This document shows, in pieces, positions 14,737-21,968 of a stretch of DNA of 42,419 nt. The number at the start of each line of letters is the position of its first letter. The first letter of the stretch is position 1. Under the pieces are notes generated by a model, which was given only the letters and a program-made list of their open reading frames with translations, did no database searches and had not been told where the DNA came from. Origin of the DNA: JBDSRX01 sp039929105 (GTDB taxonomy: Bacteria; Patescibacteriota; Dojkabacteria; J137); contig JBDSRX010000063.1 in the NCBI GenBank assembly GCA_039929105.1, forward strand, positions 1 through 42,419, written 5' to 3'. Made by a program: the position numbers and the translations under genes.

Positions 14737-15630
14737 TTAGCCTTCATTAGTAAGAGGAGAATGAATTACCGTATCTAATGAAGTATTCCAATCTCCCATA
14801 TCATTCACTACTGGATCTCCATTTTTATCAATTAAATACATTTTGTCGTTTACAAATCTGCATAAACATCCACATTGTAAATCTAACCGACAATTTAAAT
14901 TATATTTAGTAACAAGTTCAGAAAACTTATCGTAAGCATATTTTATCCCAGCAGTAGTTCCAATAGTAAAAACCATAATTACATGTTCTGGTTTATATCC
15001 TTGTTGAAATAACCTTTCTAACAAAGCCATTTGAGTCATTCCAGTACTTAAACAATCATCTGGCATTAAAAAAGTTTTTGGTGATTCCATACCATCTTCC
15101 AAAGCGGGAACTTCACCAATTCCAACAAAATAAGATTCTTCATTATTACTATCTAAAACTCTAATTCTTTTAACTTCTGTTTTTAAACTTTGCTTACTAT
15201 ATTTTTTTGTCATGTCTTCAAAGAATTCTGCTCCTCTTAAAGCATAAATAACTATATTTTTTTCAATTTCAGTCAAAAAGATTCCCATTGTTTTTAATAC
15301 ATGGCTCATTATTAATTTCTCATTGAATTGGTACATTTTTCTTACGTCTGTTTCGGTATATGGATAGGTATTAGAAGCTCGTTGCATTATTTGTAAACTG
15401 GCATCTAATCCCTCTCTAGAACTCAATAGTAATTCATAATTTAATTTAAATGCTGCAGGAAGATCTTTATACTCAATACCTTGACCATCAAGTTTAATTT
15501 TACTCATCCATTCGTTTGGATTACCTACATGCACAAAATGCTTCATTTTTTTCCATATTTCTGGAGGGATATGGGCATCTGGGTGTAATGTGTAATTTTC
15601 TAATTCTGTAGGTAACTCAATTGAAGACAT
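14737..15630 (-). CDS. Phosphoribosyltransferase-like protein of unknown substrate
   Basis: About 297 residues. The C-terminal half has a type I PRTase signature: FLMPDDCLSTGMTQMALLER, where DD-x3-TG-x-T is the PRPP-binding loop and flanking hydrophobics form its strand, then a following strand HVIMVFTIGTTAG. Upstream, IVIYALRGAEFF resembles the early catalytic strand. The N-terminal 110 residues are unfamiliar. I chose the ATG at 15630: the longer frame to 15666 begins with TTG and overlaps an extended -10 (TGATATTAT, 15657-15665). DLQCGCLCRF near the end holds three cysteines that might bind metal. Nucleotide salvage is possible; a specific activity is not supported. Confidence 0.7.
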   Translation of the reverse strand: MSSIELPTELENYTLHPDAHIPPEIWKKMKHFVHVGNPNEWMSKIKLDGQGIEYKDLPAAFKLNYELLLSSREGLDASLQIMQRASNTYPYTETDVRKMYQFNEKLIMSHVLKTMGIFLTEIEKNIVIYALRGAEFFEDMTKKYSKQSLKTEVKRIRVLDSNNEESYFVGIGEVPALEDGMESPKTFLMPDDCLSTGMTQMALLERLFQQGYKPEHVIMVFTIGTTAGIKYAYDKFSELVTKYNLNCRLDLQCGCLCRFVNDKMYLIDKNGDPVVNDMGDWNTSLDTVIHSPLTNEG

Positions 15631-15656
15631 AAGTAGAGAGTAAGGGATATTAATCC

Positions 15657-15665
15657 ATAATATCA
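15657..15665 (-). promoter_or_regulatory. Extended -10 promoter (TGATATTAT)
   Basis: On the minus strand TGATATTAT lies 26 nt upstream of the ATG at 15630; this argues for that start and against the TTG at 15666. Confidence 0.45.
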
Positions 15666-15696
15666 AAATTTACTCTTCAATCTAATTAGAAGATTA

Positions 15697-16248
15697 TTAT
15701 AGGTTATTAGGAATCATTATTTGAATTAACTTTTCATTTAGCTTTGAAATAGCCTCAATTACTTTAAGAGGAGAGTAAACTTTCTGGACTCCATTAATAT
15801 CTTTCAAATTTATTGCTACTGCCTCATATAATGGCTTAAAGGAAGGAATCACAAATTGTGCATATGCTTCTGCCATCGCTGGATTTTTTATGTCCAAGTA
15901 TCTAGACAGGTTCTGAGAAATCAATTTTAAAGTTTCTTCATCAAGAGGTTTATTATCTCCTAGTTCAATATTTTGGACTACAGCATTTCTTACTTTTTGA
16001 ACTTCTGTAATAACTTTAACTATAAGAAAGAAAAATCTGAAAAACTCCACTTTCTCAAATCTTACATATCTTATATCAAATGTGTTTTTAGGATTACTTA
16101 TTACTAACGTAATGTTGTCTTGGAATAAATTAATTTCTAAATCAATATTATTCCAAGTTACTGTATGAACTTTTTTCAAAGTTTCTCGCAAAGCAGGCAC
16201 GTCCATTGTCGCTAACTTTGAGATATCTACGTCTGGGATTTCGTTCAT
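15697..16248 (-). CDS. Conserved-looking soluble protein, unknown
   Basis: 183 residues, no signal peptide. A predicted alpha/beta N-terminal part (DLEINLFQDNITLVISN, then FDIRYVRFEKVEFFRFFFLIVK) is followed by a helical region. I recognise no domain. The ATG at 16248 has the AT-rich leader (AATATTAATTAAATTAC) common to starts in this window. It is transcribed toward the phosphoribosyltransferase-like gene, 66 bp away, which has its own -10. Confidence 0.65.
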   Translation of the reverse strand: MNEIPDVDISKLATMDVPALRETLKKVHTVTWNNIDLEINLFQDNITLVISNPKNTFDIRYVRFEKVEFFRFFFLIVKVITEVQKVRNAVVQNIELGDNKPLDEETLKLISQNLSRYLDIKNPAMAEAYAQFVIPSFKPLYEAVAINLKDINGVQKVYSPLKVIEAISKLNEKLIQIMIPNNL

Positions 16249-16312
16249 GTAATTTAATTAATATTAAATGTATTCTAACTCTCGAAACATTCTCCTACAA
16301 CAATTTTATAGA

Positions 16313-16332
16313 TAGTTAACCTAGGTTAATTA
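16313..16332. promoter_or_regulatory. Putative MarR operator upstream of the GT4 gene
   Basis: TAGTTAAC-CTAG-GTTAATTA; the core TTAACCTAGGTTAA is a perfect palindrome. The same half-sites occur at the marR and both FAS1 promoters. Here the centre is about 48 bp upstream of the presumed start, not over it. Confidence 0.5.
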
Positions 16333-16354
16333 TCTCCCAGATTTCAATCTTTAC

Positions 16355-16363
16355 TGATATAAT
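16355..16363 (+). promoter_or_regulatory. Extended -10 (TGATATAAT) giving a near-leaderless GT4 mRNA
   Basis: TGATATAAT ends 8 nt before the ATG at 16372, so the transcript should start at or within a few nt of the start codon. No -35 is apparent. Confidence 0.55.
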
Positions 16364-16371
16364 AAACCTGT

Positions 16372-17478
16372 ATGAAAAATAACAAAGTACTACTTATTGC
16401 ACCATATTCATTCCCATCTGCTTGCGGTATATGGGCTAGAGTTTATTCAGATGCAAAAGTACTTAGAGATGCTGGATTTGATATAACTGTATACTCATCT
16501 AATAGAATTAAAGGCACTAGTTTAAAATCTGGAAAGAGAGATACTTACGAAGGAATTAATCTAAGAAGATTTAGAGTTCTATTAAGTCTGGGAGAAAATG
16601 CATTATTTTGGCCACAAATGTTCTTTTCAATTCTAAGACTAAGACCTTCAATAATACATGTACACGGATATAGACATCCACATACATTATTTGGAGGAAT
16701 TGCAGGAAAACTGATAGGTAGTAAAGTAATTTTAACAACACATGCACCTTTCGATAAAGATCCTAGAGCTCCATTTTACCTTAAAGCATTTGATAAACTT
16801 TACGATTTATTAATAGGATGGTGGCAATTAAGATGGTTTAATAAAGTTATAAGAATTACAGATTGGGAAGTCCCTTTCTTAAAGAAATTAGGCTACAAAA
16901 ACGCAGTTAAAATACCAAATTCAATCAACCCAATTTTCCTCCAAGATTCAACTAGTAACAAGAAACCAGCAACCAAAAAACTCCTCTATATGGGTAGAAT
17001 AGATCCAGTTAAACGATTAGAGTGGATGCTTTATGCGGCAGAAAAGTTACCAAATTATAAATTTAAAATAAGAGGGCCTGTGCAAGGTTACAATAAGTTT
17101 GAATCTAAATCTGAGAACTTAGTTGTTGAAAATGAAAAATATAAACCTGAAGAATTTATAAATGAACTTAAAGAATCCAATGTGTTTATTTTACCAAGCA
17201 TTAGAGAATCTTTTGGAATAGTTGCACTAGAAGCAATGGCAATGGGTAATATTTTAATTGCTAGTGATGCAAAAGGACCAATGGAATACATTGTAGATGG
17301 TGTAAATGGATTTATTATTAAAGATAAAGAAAGTCTAGTTGAGAAAATAGAATACATATATAACAATTGGAACAGCATGTCAGATTTAATAAATAAAGGT
17401 AAATTAACTGCTTCAGAATATTCTGAAGACAAGATAGGCAAACTTTTGCTAGAATTGTACATTACATTAGTGAGTTAG
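16372..17478 (+). CDS. Glycosyltransferase family 4 (GT-B fold)
   Basis: 368 residues. N-terminal Rossmann half with the donor-independent opening LLIAPYSFPSACGIWARVYSDAKVLRDAGFDITVYSS, HVHGYRHPHT and a linking VIRITDWE; C-terminal half with LYMGRIDPVKR and the E-x7-E motif in ESFGIVALEAMAMG, followed by VDGVNGFII. The enzyme transfers a sugar from a nucleotide donor, probably to a surface glycan or lipid. The donor cannot be read from sequence. A putative MarR operator lies upstream, linking it to the FAS1 genes. Confidence 0.88.
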   Translation: MKNNKVLLIAPYSFPSACGIWARVYSDAKVLRDAGFDITVYSSNRIKGTSLKSGKRDTYEGINLRRFRVLLSLGENALFWPQMFFSILRLRPSIIHVHGYRHPHTLFGGIAGKLIGSKVILTTHAPFDKDPRAPFYLKAFDKLYDLLIGWWQLRWFNKVIRITDWEVPFLKKLGYKNAVKIPNSINPIFLQDSTSNKKPATKKLLYMGRIDPVKRLEWMLYAAEKLPNYKFKIRGPVQGYNKFESKSENLVVENEKYKPEEFINELKESNVFILPSIRESFGIVALEAMAMGNILIASDAKGPMEYIVDGVNGFIIKDKESLVEKIEYIYNNWNSMSDLINKGKLTASEYSEDKIGKLLLELYITLVS

Positions 17479-17479
17479 G

Positions 17480-17525
17480 AACGTTGCATGCAAGGTTCGT
17501 ACAAATTGCAACGTTCGTACAAATA
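17480..17525. repeat. ACGTTG-type palindromic repeat upstream of the DsbA-like gene
   Basis: AACGTTGCATGCAAGGTT (one mismatch from a perfect dyad) is followed by two direct copies of GTTCGTACAAAT separated by TGCAAC. Similar to the 18-bp palindrome before hrcA; both genes also share TTAATAAAGTTTT just before the ATG. A TATAAT box at 17524-17529 overlaps the end. Confidence 0.6.
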
Positions 17526-17544
17526 TAATTATTAATAAAGTTTT

Positions 17545-18156
17545 ATGAAAATATCATTTGGACAAATTTTAGTTATCCTTACTATTCTCGGAGGAATAGG
17601 TGTATTAGCACTTCTTGTTGCAAACAAAAGTAACGATATCGAAGCAAAGTACAGAGAAGTAGTAGATGTTTTTGCATTAGCTAAAGACTTAGGATTAGAT
17701 ACAACTCAATTTAAAACAGACATTGATAGCCAAGAAGTAAAAGATAAAGTAAAAAACGACTATGCAGAAATTAATACTAGATTAAATGGATCTGTTTATA
17801 CTCCTGCAATCTTTATTGACGGTGCAGAATATAAGCTACAAACATTATCAGATTTAAAAGATAAATTAACAGAAGTAACAGCTTCTGCTACAAAACCAGT
17901 ATTGGTTGAAGAATTCTTCGATTTCAATTGTCCTCACTGTTTTGAATTTGAACCATATGCAATAGATATTCAACAAACATTCGGAGACAAAATCAATTAT
18001 GAATATAGAAATGCTCCATTCCTAAAACCTTCATCTACAACCTATTCTCAAGCAGCAGAAGCAGCTAGAAAACAAGGAAAGTATGATGCATACACTCAAT
18101 CTTTATTTAATAAAATCCATGGAGATGGAACAATAGTTTCTTCACCAATAAATTAA
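17545..18156 (+). CDS. Membrane-anchored DsbA-like thiol oxidoreductase, halves swapped
   Basis: 203 residues. Signal anchor (about 6-26). Then, unusually, a segment resembling the C-terminal half of DsbA-type proteins comes first: LAKDLGLDTTQFKTDIDS, VKNDYAEINTRLNGSVYTPAIFIDG, with the cis-proline TP at 86-87. The N-terminal half follows: KPVLVEEFFDFNCPHCFEFEP with the active-site CPHC at 129-132, then FLKPSSTTYSQAAEAARKQGKYDAYTQSLFNKI. The order is thus that of a circular permutation. The stop shares one base with the next ATG, so no further coding sequence is lost by frameshift. Expected role: disulfide formation outside the membrane. A truncated tandem duplication is the main alternative. 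Confidence 0.8.
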   Translation: MKISFGQILVILTILGGIGVLALLVANKSNDIEAKYREVVDVFALAKDLGLDTTQFKTDIDSQEVKDKVKNDYAEINTRLNGSVYTPAIFIDGAEYKLQTLSDLKDKLTEVTASATKPVLVEEFFDFNCPHCFEFEPYAIDIQQTFGDKINYEYRNAPFLKPSSTTYSQAAEAARKQGKYDAYTQSLFNKIHGDGTIVSSPIN

Positions 18157-18911
18157 TGAGATTAAATAGATTTTTTACAAAAAGAGAAAACTTAACAATG
18201 GGGTCTAGCATTCTACTTGAAGAAGAAGATACTAACCATATTAAAAAAGTTCTGCGATTAGGAAAAGGCGATGAAATTATTATCTTTAATGGAGAAAAGG
18301 AATTCTTAGCAGAACTAACTCTTGTGAGTAAAGAAGCTGTAATGGCAGATATAAAAAAACTATTAAGACAAGAAGATTTTAGTGGAGAAAATAGAGTAGA
18401 GATTACTTTAATCCAGGCTTTGTTGAGAGCTGGCAACTTTGATGTTGTTGTAGAAAAAGCTACAGAAATTGGAGTTGATTACATAGTTCCATTAGAAGCT
18501 GAATATTCGCAAATGAAAACGGATGTAGCTGAAAAAAAACTAGAAAGATGGAATAAAATTTCATTAGCAGCTTCAAAACAAAGCGAACGAATTAGAATAC
18601 CAGAGATTACAGCACCAATTAAATTTGCTGATATTTCAAAGATTGTAGATGAATTCGATAAAGTGTATCTATTTACTATTGATAGAGATTCTTTAAAAGA
18701 TATTGCAGAAATAAAACCACTATCAAAAGAAATTAAAAAATCTAAACATATTGCTGTTATTATTGGCCCTGAAGGTGGATTCTCACCAGCAGAACATAAG
18801 ATGGCTCGAGATTTTAATTTCGAATTTGTATCTATTGGTAGAACAATTTTAAGAGCAGAAACTGCAAGTATTGTTGCTCTTGGAATAGTAAACTTCTTAT
18901 ATAACAACTAA
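18156..18911 (+). CDS. rsmE: 16S rRNA m3U1498 methyltransferase RsmE
   Basis: 251 residues, normal length. N-terminal PUA-like domain (about 1-75: RLNRFFTKRENL, HIKKVLRLGKGDEIIIFNG) and a SPOUT knot domain (about 80-251) with LIQALLRAGNFDVVVEKATEIGVDYIVPL, AVIIGPEGGFSPAE and the knot signature IGRTILRAETASIVAL. It methylates N3 of U1498 in helix 44 of 16S rRNA. The ATG overlaps the TAA of the DsbA-like gene (TAATG), so the pair is translationally linked although functionally unrelated. Confidence 0.95.
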   Translation: MRLNRFFTKRENLTMGSSILLEEEDTNHIKKVLRLGKGDEIIIFNGEKEFLAELTLVSKEAVMADIKKLLRQEDFSGENRVEITLIQALLRAGNFDVVVEKATEIGVDYIVPLEAEYSQMKTDVAEKKLERWNKISLAASKQSERIRIPEITAPIKFADISKIVDEFDKVYLFTIDRDSLKDIAEIKPLSKEIKKSKHIAVIIGPEGGFSPAEHKMARDFNFEFVSIGRTILRAETASIVALGIVNFLYNN

Positions 18912-18923
18912 ATTTTAGTTGTT
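18903..18923. terminator. Palindrome at the rsmE stop, possible terminator
   Basis: AACAACTAAA and TTTAGTTGTT form 10-bp arms around one base and include the TAA. There is no clear U tract, so termination is uncertain. Confidence 0.3.
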
Positions 18924-18935
18924 GCCACTCGATGA

Positions 18936-18964
18936 TGATATAATCTGTTAACTTCTATTAACTA
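18936..18964 (+). promoter_or_regulatory. marR promoter P1 with putative operator
   Basis: Extended -10 TGATATAAT (18936-18944) is followed at once by TGTTAAC-TTCT-ATTAACTA (18946-18964), which would cover the start site. Half-sites match those at the second marR promoter and the FAS1 genes. Confidence 0.5.
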
Positions 18965-18993
18965 TATAAGTATTTTGAATTTTTAAAAATAAG

Positions 18994-19020
18994 TGATATT
19001 ATACTTAACTAAGTTAACTA
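18994..19020 (+). promoter_or_regulatory. marR promoter P2 with putative operator
   Basis: Extended -10 TGATATTAT (18994-19002) overlaps TACTTAAC-TAA-GTTAACTA (19002-19020), ending 5 nt before the ATG. Position over the start site suggests autorepression. Confidence 0.55.
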
Positions 19021-19025
19021 ATGTT

Positions 19026-19478
19026 ATGGAATTTTACGATCCTAAAAAAGGACTTTCAACTTACAATACAGGTATTATACAAGCAAAGGCTTACAGAGCA
19101 ATGAGAATTACTCTTACAAGCGGCTTAAAAAAGTATGGACTTTCTATGTCTGAATGGGCACTTTTAGGCACAATCTACGATAAAAAATTTGTAAAATATT
19201 CTGAACTTGCAGACTTACTCGAGGTAAAAGCTCCTTTAATAACAAAAATTGTTGATGGATTAATAGATAAAGAACTTGTTAGTAGTATAAAAGACAAAGA
19301 CGATAAAAGATCAAAACTTCTAACTGTAACTCCAAAAGCATTAGGATTAATACCTACAATTGAAAAAGAAGTTAAGGAAAGAACAAAAAATTTAATCTCA
19401 GATATTACACATCCGGAGCTACTTATCTACGTAAAAGTTCTCCATTCACTAGCGTCAAATCTTAAGGAAGTTAAGTAA
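19026..19478 (+). CDS. MarR-family transcriptional regulator
   Basis: About 150 residues from the ATG at 19026 (MEFYDPKKG). The longer frame from a GTG at 18993 would translate the operator and overlap the -10. Winged helix typical of MarR: LKKYGLSMSEWALLGTIYDKK, YSELADLLEVKAPLITKIVDGLIDKELV, then the wing IKDKDDKRSKLLTVTPKAL with the conserved D-x-R. C-terminal helices form the dimer. MarR dimers bind 16-20-bp palindromes; the TAGTTAAC/GTTAACTA dyads at two promoters of this gene, at the FAS1 genes and at the GT4 gene are good candidates. Ligand unknown. Confidence 0.88.
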   Translation: MEFYDPKKGLSTYNTGIIQAKAYRAMRITLTSGLKKYGLSMSEWALLGTIYDKKFVKYSELADLLEVKAPLITKIVDGLIDKELVSSIKDKDDKRSKLLTVTPKALGLIPTIEKEVKERTKNLISDITHPELLIYVKVLHSLASNLKEVK

Positions 19479-19483
19479 TTTAA

Positions 19484-19537
19484 TTGACTTCGTTGCATTA
19501 TAATTGTAATCTTTAGGTAGTTAACCTGGTTAACTAC
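19484..19537 (+). promoter_or_regulatory. FAS1 gene promoter with strong MarR-type palindrome
   Basis: GTAGTTAAC-CTG-GTTAACTAC (19517-19537) has perfect 9-bp arms. Upstream lie TTGACT (19484-19489) and TATAAT (19499-19504); TTGACT also sits 17 bp from TAATCT (19507-19512). Either start would be covered by the palindrome, which fits repression. Confidence 0.6.
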
Positions 19538-19557
19538 TTATTTTTTATTTCTTTATT

Positions 19558-20124
19558 ATGGAAAGTACGAATGTAGAGAAACCCATGATGGAAAACAAGA
19601 ACATGATGATGGCTATTATTGCTGTAGTTGTTGTACTTGTTGTAGCCGTGGCAGCATTTTTTTTAATGAGAGCTACCCCTCAAGGAGTAATGGTTGGTGG
19701 AGCATTAATGACACCAGACAAAAACATTGTTGAAAATGCATCTAATGCTAACAATGTAACTACAGTGGTAGCTGCTGTAAAAGCTGCTGGTCTAGTTAGT
19801 ACTTTAGAGGGAGCAGGTCCTTTCACAGTGTTTGCACCTAACAATGCAGCATTTGATAAACTACCTGCAGGAACTGTTGATACTTTACTAAAACCAGAAA
19901 ACAAAGCAACATTAACTGGTATTCTTACTTACCATGTTGTTTCTGGGAAATATAAGTTAGATGATCTTAAAGATGGAATGATGCTTACAACAGTAAATGG
20001 AAAACAAATTAAAATTTCCATAGTAAATGGTAAGACAATGGTAAACGGAGCCGGGATCGAGACATCCGATGTTATCTCAAGTAATGGAGTTACATTTGTA
20101 ATTGACACAGTTTTAATGCCATAG
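19558..20124 (+). CDS. Membrane-anchored fasciclin (FAS1) domain protein
   Basis: 188 residues. A short cytoplasmic start, one transmembrane helix (about 16-39) and one FAS1 domain (about 55-188). Family blocks: TTVVAAVKAAGLVSTLEGAG, FTVFAPNNAAFDKLPAGTVDTLL, ILTYHVVSGKY and SSNGVTFVIDTVLMP. FAS1 domains mediate adhesion or bind small ligands outside the cell. A second, unanchored FAS1 gene at 29392 shares the domain and a promoter palindrome. Two hairpins follow the stop. Confidence 0.92.
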   Translation: MESTNVEKPMMENKNMMMAIIAVVVVLVVAVAAFFLMRATPQGVMVGGALMTPDKNIVENASNANNVTTVVAAVKAAGLVSTLEGAGPFTVFAPNNAAFDKLPAGTVDTLLKPENKATLTGILTYHVVSGKYKLDDLKDGMMLTTVNGKQIKISIVNGKTMVNGAGIETSDVISSNGVTFVIDTVLMP

Positions 20125-20131
20125 TATATAA

Positions 20132-20164
20132 TATTTGAGATAGTTCCAAAAGCTATCTCAAATA
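20132..20164 (+). terminator. Terminator hairpin after the first FAS1 gene
   Basis: TATTTGAGATAG and CTATCTCAAATA form a perfect 12-bp stem around a 9-nt loop. The tail GACTTT is only moderately T-rich. Confidence 0.65.
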
Positions 20165-20167
20165 GAC

Positions 20168-20206
20168 TTTAAATACTAGTTTCTATCTAAGAAGCTGGTA
20201 TTTAAA
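20168..20206 (+). promoter_or_regulatory. Second hairpin, leader of the DipZ-like gene
   Basis: TTTAAATACTAGTTTC pairs with GAAGCTGGTATTTAAA (16-bp stem with two G-U pairs, 7-nt loop) ending 15 nt before the ATG at 20222. It could be a tandem terminator or a leader structure affecting translation. Confidence 0.45.
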
Positions 20207-20221
20207 ATTTATATAAATTGT

Positions 20222-21895
20222 ATGCAACTATTAATTAGTTCTTTCTTAGCAGGAATCCTTACAGTATTATCTCCATGTGTCCTACCTTTATTACCTGTTG
20301 TTATTGGAAGTTCTTTAACTAGTAAAAGTAAATCTAAACCTATTATTATTACTCTATCTTTAGCTGTATCTATAATAGTTTTTACTCTTTTATTAAAAGT
20401 AAGTACCTTACTAATTAATATTCCACCTGAATTATTGCAATATATTTCTGGAGGAATTGTTATCTTTTTAGGACTTATAAATATATTTCCAAAAGTTTGG
20501 GAAGAAATTTCATTTAAATTAGGATTTGGAGCTAAGTCTCAACAAATGCTTGATAAAACTGGTCAAAAGGATGGAATATTAGGAAGTATTTTAACTGGAG
20601 CAGCTTTAGGACCAGTATTCTCATCTTGTAGTCCAACATATGCAATTATAGTAGCTACAGTTCTACCAGCAAGTTTTGCTGATGGATTTGTAAACTTATT
20701 AGCCTATGCTGCAGGCCTTTCTTTATTAATGTTCCTTATTGCAATCTTTGGAAGAAATCTAATCCAAAGAATTAAATTCTTATCTAACCCTGATGGTTGG
20801 TTTAGAAAAGGATTAGGTATTCTATTTGTATTAGTAGGATTAGCTGTAGTGACAGGTTTTGATAAGAAAGTACAAACTTTTATGGTAGATAACCATATCT
20901 TCAATGCGACACAATTTGAAGCAAATATAACAGGGGCTAGTTCTTCAACTGAATTATTTAACATTAAAAAACCATATGCTGCCCCAGAATTTGCTGGGAT
21001 AAATGATTGGATAAATTCGAATCCTTTAAAGATATCAGAATTAAAAGGCAAGGTTGTACTTATAGATTTCTGGACATATTCTTGCATTAATTGCATTAGA
21101 ACATTACCTGTACTTACAGGATGGGATACTAAATATAGAGACGATGGTTTAGTAATAGTAGGAGTACATTCACCAGAGTTTCAATTTGAAAAGGTTAAAT
21201 CTAATGTAGAAAAAGCAGTGTCTGAATATGGAATTAAATATCCTGTTGCTCAAGATAACGATTTTAGAACTTGGAGAGCATATAATAATCAATACTGGCC
21301 AGGAGAGTACTTTATAGATAGAGATGGGAAAGTAAGACACTTTCATGCTGGGGAAGGTATGTACGAACAAAATGAGAATATAATTAGAGCTCTATTAAAA
21401 GAGGGTGGGCATAATTTAACAGATCCTGGACCTAATGGAAAAATTGATGTACCAATTACACAAGGTCAAACTCCTGAAACATATTTAGGGTTTTCTAGAG
21501 GAGATGTCTATTCCAATCCAAATGTTAAATTTAATTATACTTTAAAATCAGATCTTGTTGAAGATGAATGGTCTCTTGGAGGAGAGTGGACAGTATCAAA
21601 TGAATTTATAACCTCGGAAGCTGATAATACAAAACTAAATCTAAAGTTTTCTGCTAAAGAAGTTTATTTAGTAATGGGTGCAGATTCTGATAAAAAAGTT
21701 AGTGTGATGGTAAACGGAAAGAAAGTTACAATACAAGATATGGGTGGAATAGACGTTAATGAAAATGGTAATGTTATTGTAAATGAATATAAACTATATA
21801 AAATTGTTGATTTAAAAGAATTCAAATCTGAACAAATGTTAGAACTTACATTTGAAAAAGGTGTTAAGGCAAATGCATTTACATTTGGGAGTTAA
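20222..21895 (+). CDS. DipZ-like CcdA-thioredoxin fusion
   Basis: 557 residues in three parts. A CcdA/DsbD-type membrane domain (about 1-225, six or more helices) carries the two redox cysteines C19 (LSPCVLPLLP) and C136 (FSSCSPTYAI). An extracytoplasmic TlpA/AhpC-like thioredoxin domain (about 250-400) has the active site C288-I-N-C291 (WTYSCINCIRTLP). A C-terminal beta-rich domain (about 405-557, TPETYLGFSRG) is like that of mycobacterial DipZ. The protein carries reducing power from cytoplasmic thioredoxin to extracellular thiols. Its neighbours include a DsbA-like oxidant, making an oxidising and reducing pair. A hairpin terminator follows. Confidence 0.9.
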   Translation: MQLLISSFLAGILTVLSPCVLPLLPVVIGSSLTSKSKSKPIIITLSLAVSIIVFTLLLKVSTLLINIPPELLQYISGGIVIFLGLINIFPKVWEEISFKLGFGAKSQQMLDKTGQKDGILGSILTGAALGPVFSSCSPTYAIIVATVLPASFADGFVNLLAYAAGLSLLMFLIAIFGRNLIQRIKFLSNPDGWFRKGLGILFVLVGLAVVTGFDKKVQTFMVDNHIFNATQFEANITGASSSTELFNIKKPYAAPEFAGINDWINSNPLKISELKGKVVLIDFWTYSCINCIRTLPVLTGWDTKYRDDGLVIVGVHSPEFQFEKVKSNVEKAVSEYGIKYPVAQDNDFRTWRAYNNQYWPGEYFIDRDGKVRHFHAGEGMYEQNENIIRALLKEGGHNLTDPGPNGKIDVPITQGQTPETYLGFSRGDVYSNPNVKFNYTLKSDLVEDEWSLGGEWTVSNEFITSEADNTKLNLKFSAKEVYLVMGADSDKKVSVMVNGKKVTIQDMGGIDVNENGNVIVNEYKLYKIVDLKEFKSEQMLELTFEKGVKANAFTFGS

Positions 21896-21905
21896 AAATG
21901 TGTGT

Positions 21906-21947
21906 TGACAATCAACTCATTAAATACTTTAATGGGTTAGATTGTCA
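21906..21947 (+). terminator. Long hairpin terminator after the DipZ-like gene
   Basis: TGACAATC pairs with GATTGTCA and AACTCATTAAA with TTTAATGGGTT (one bulged A, 3-nt loop), followed by TTTTAT. It ends 21 bp before the next ATG and separates the two genes. Confidence 0.7.
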
Positions 21948-21968
21948 TTTTATCTTTAAACTTCAATT

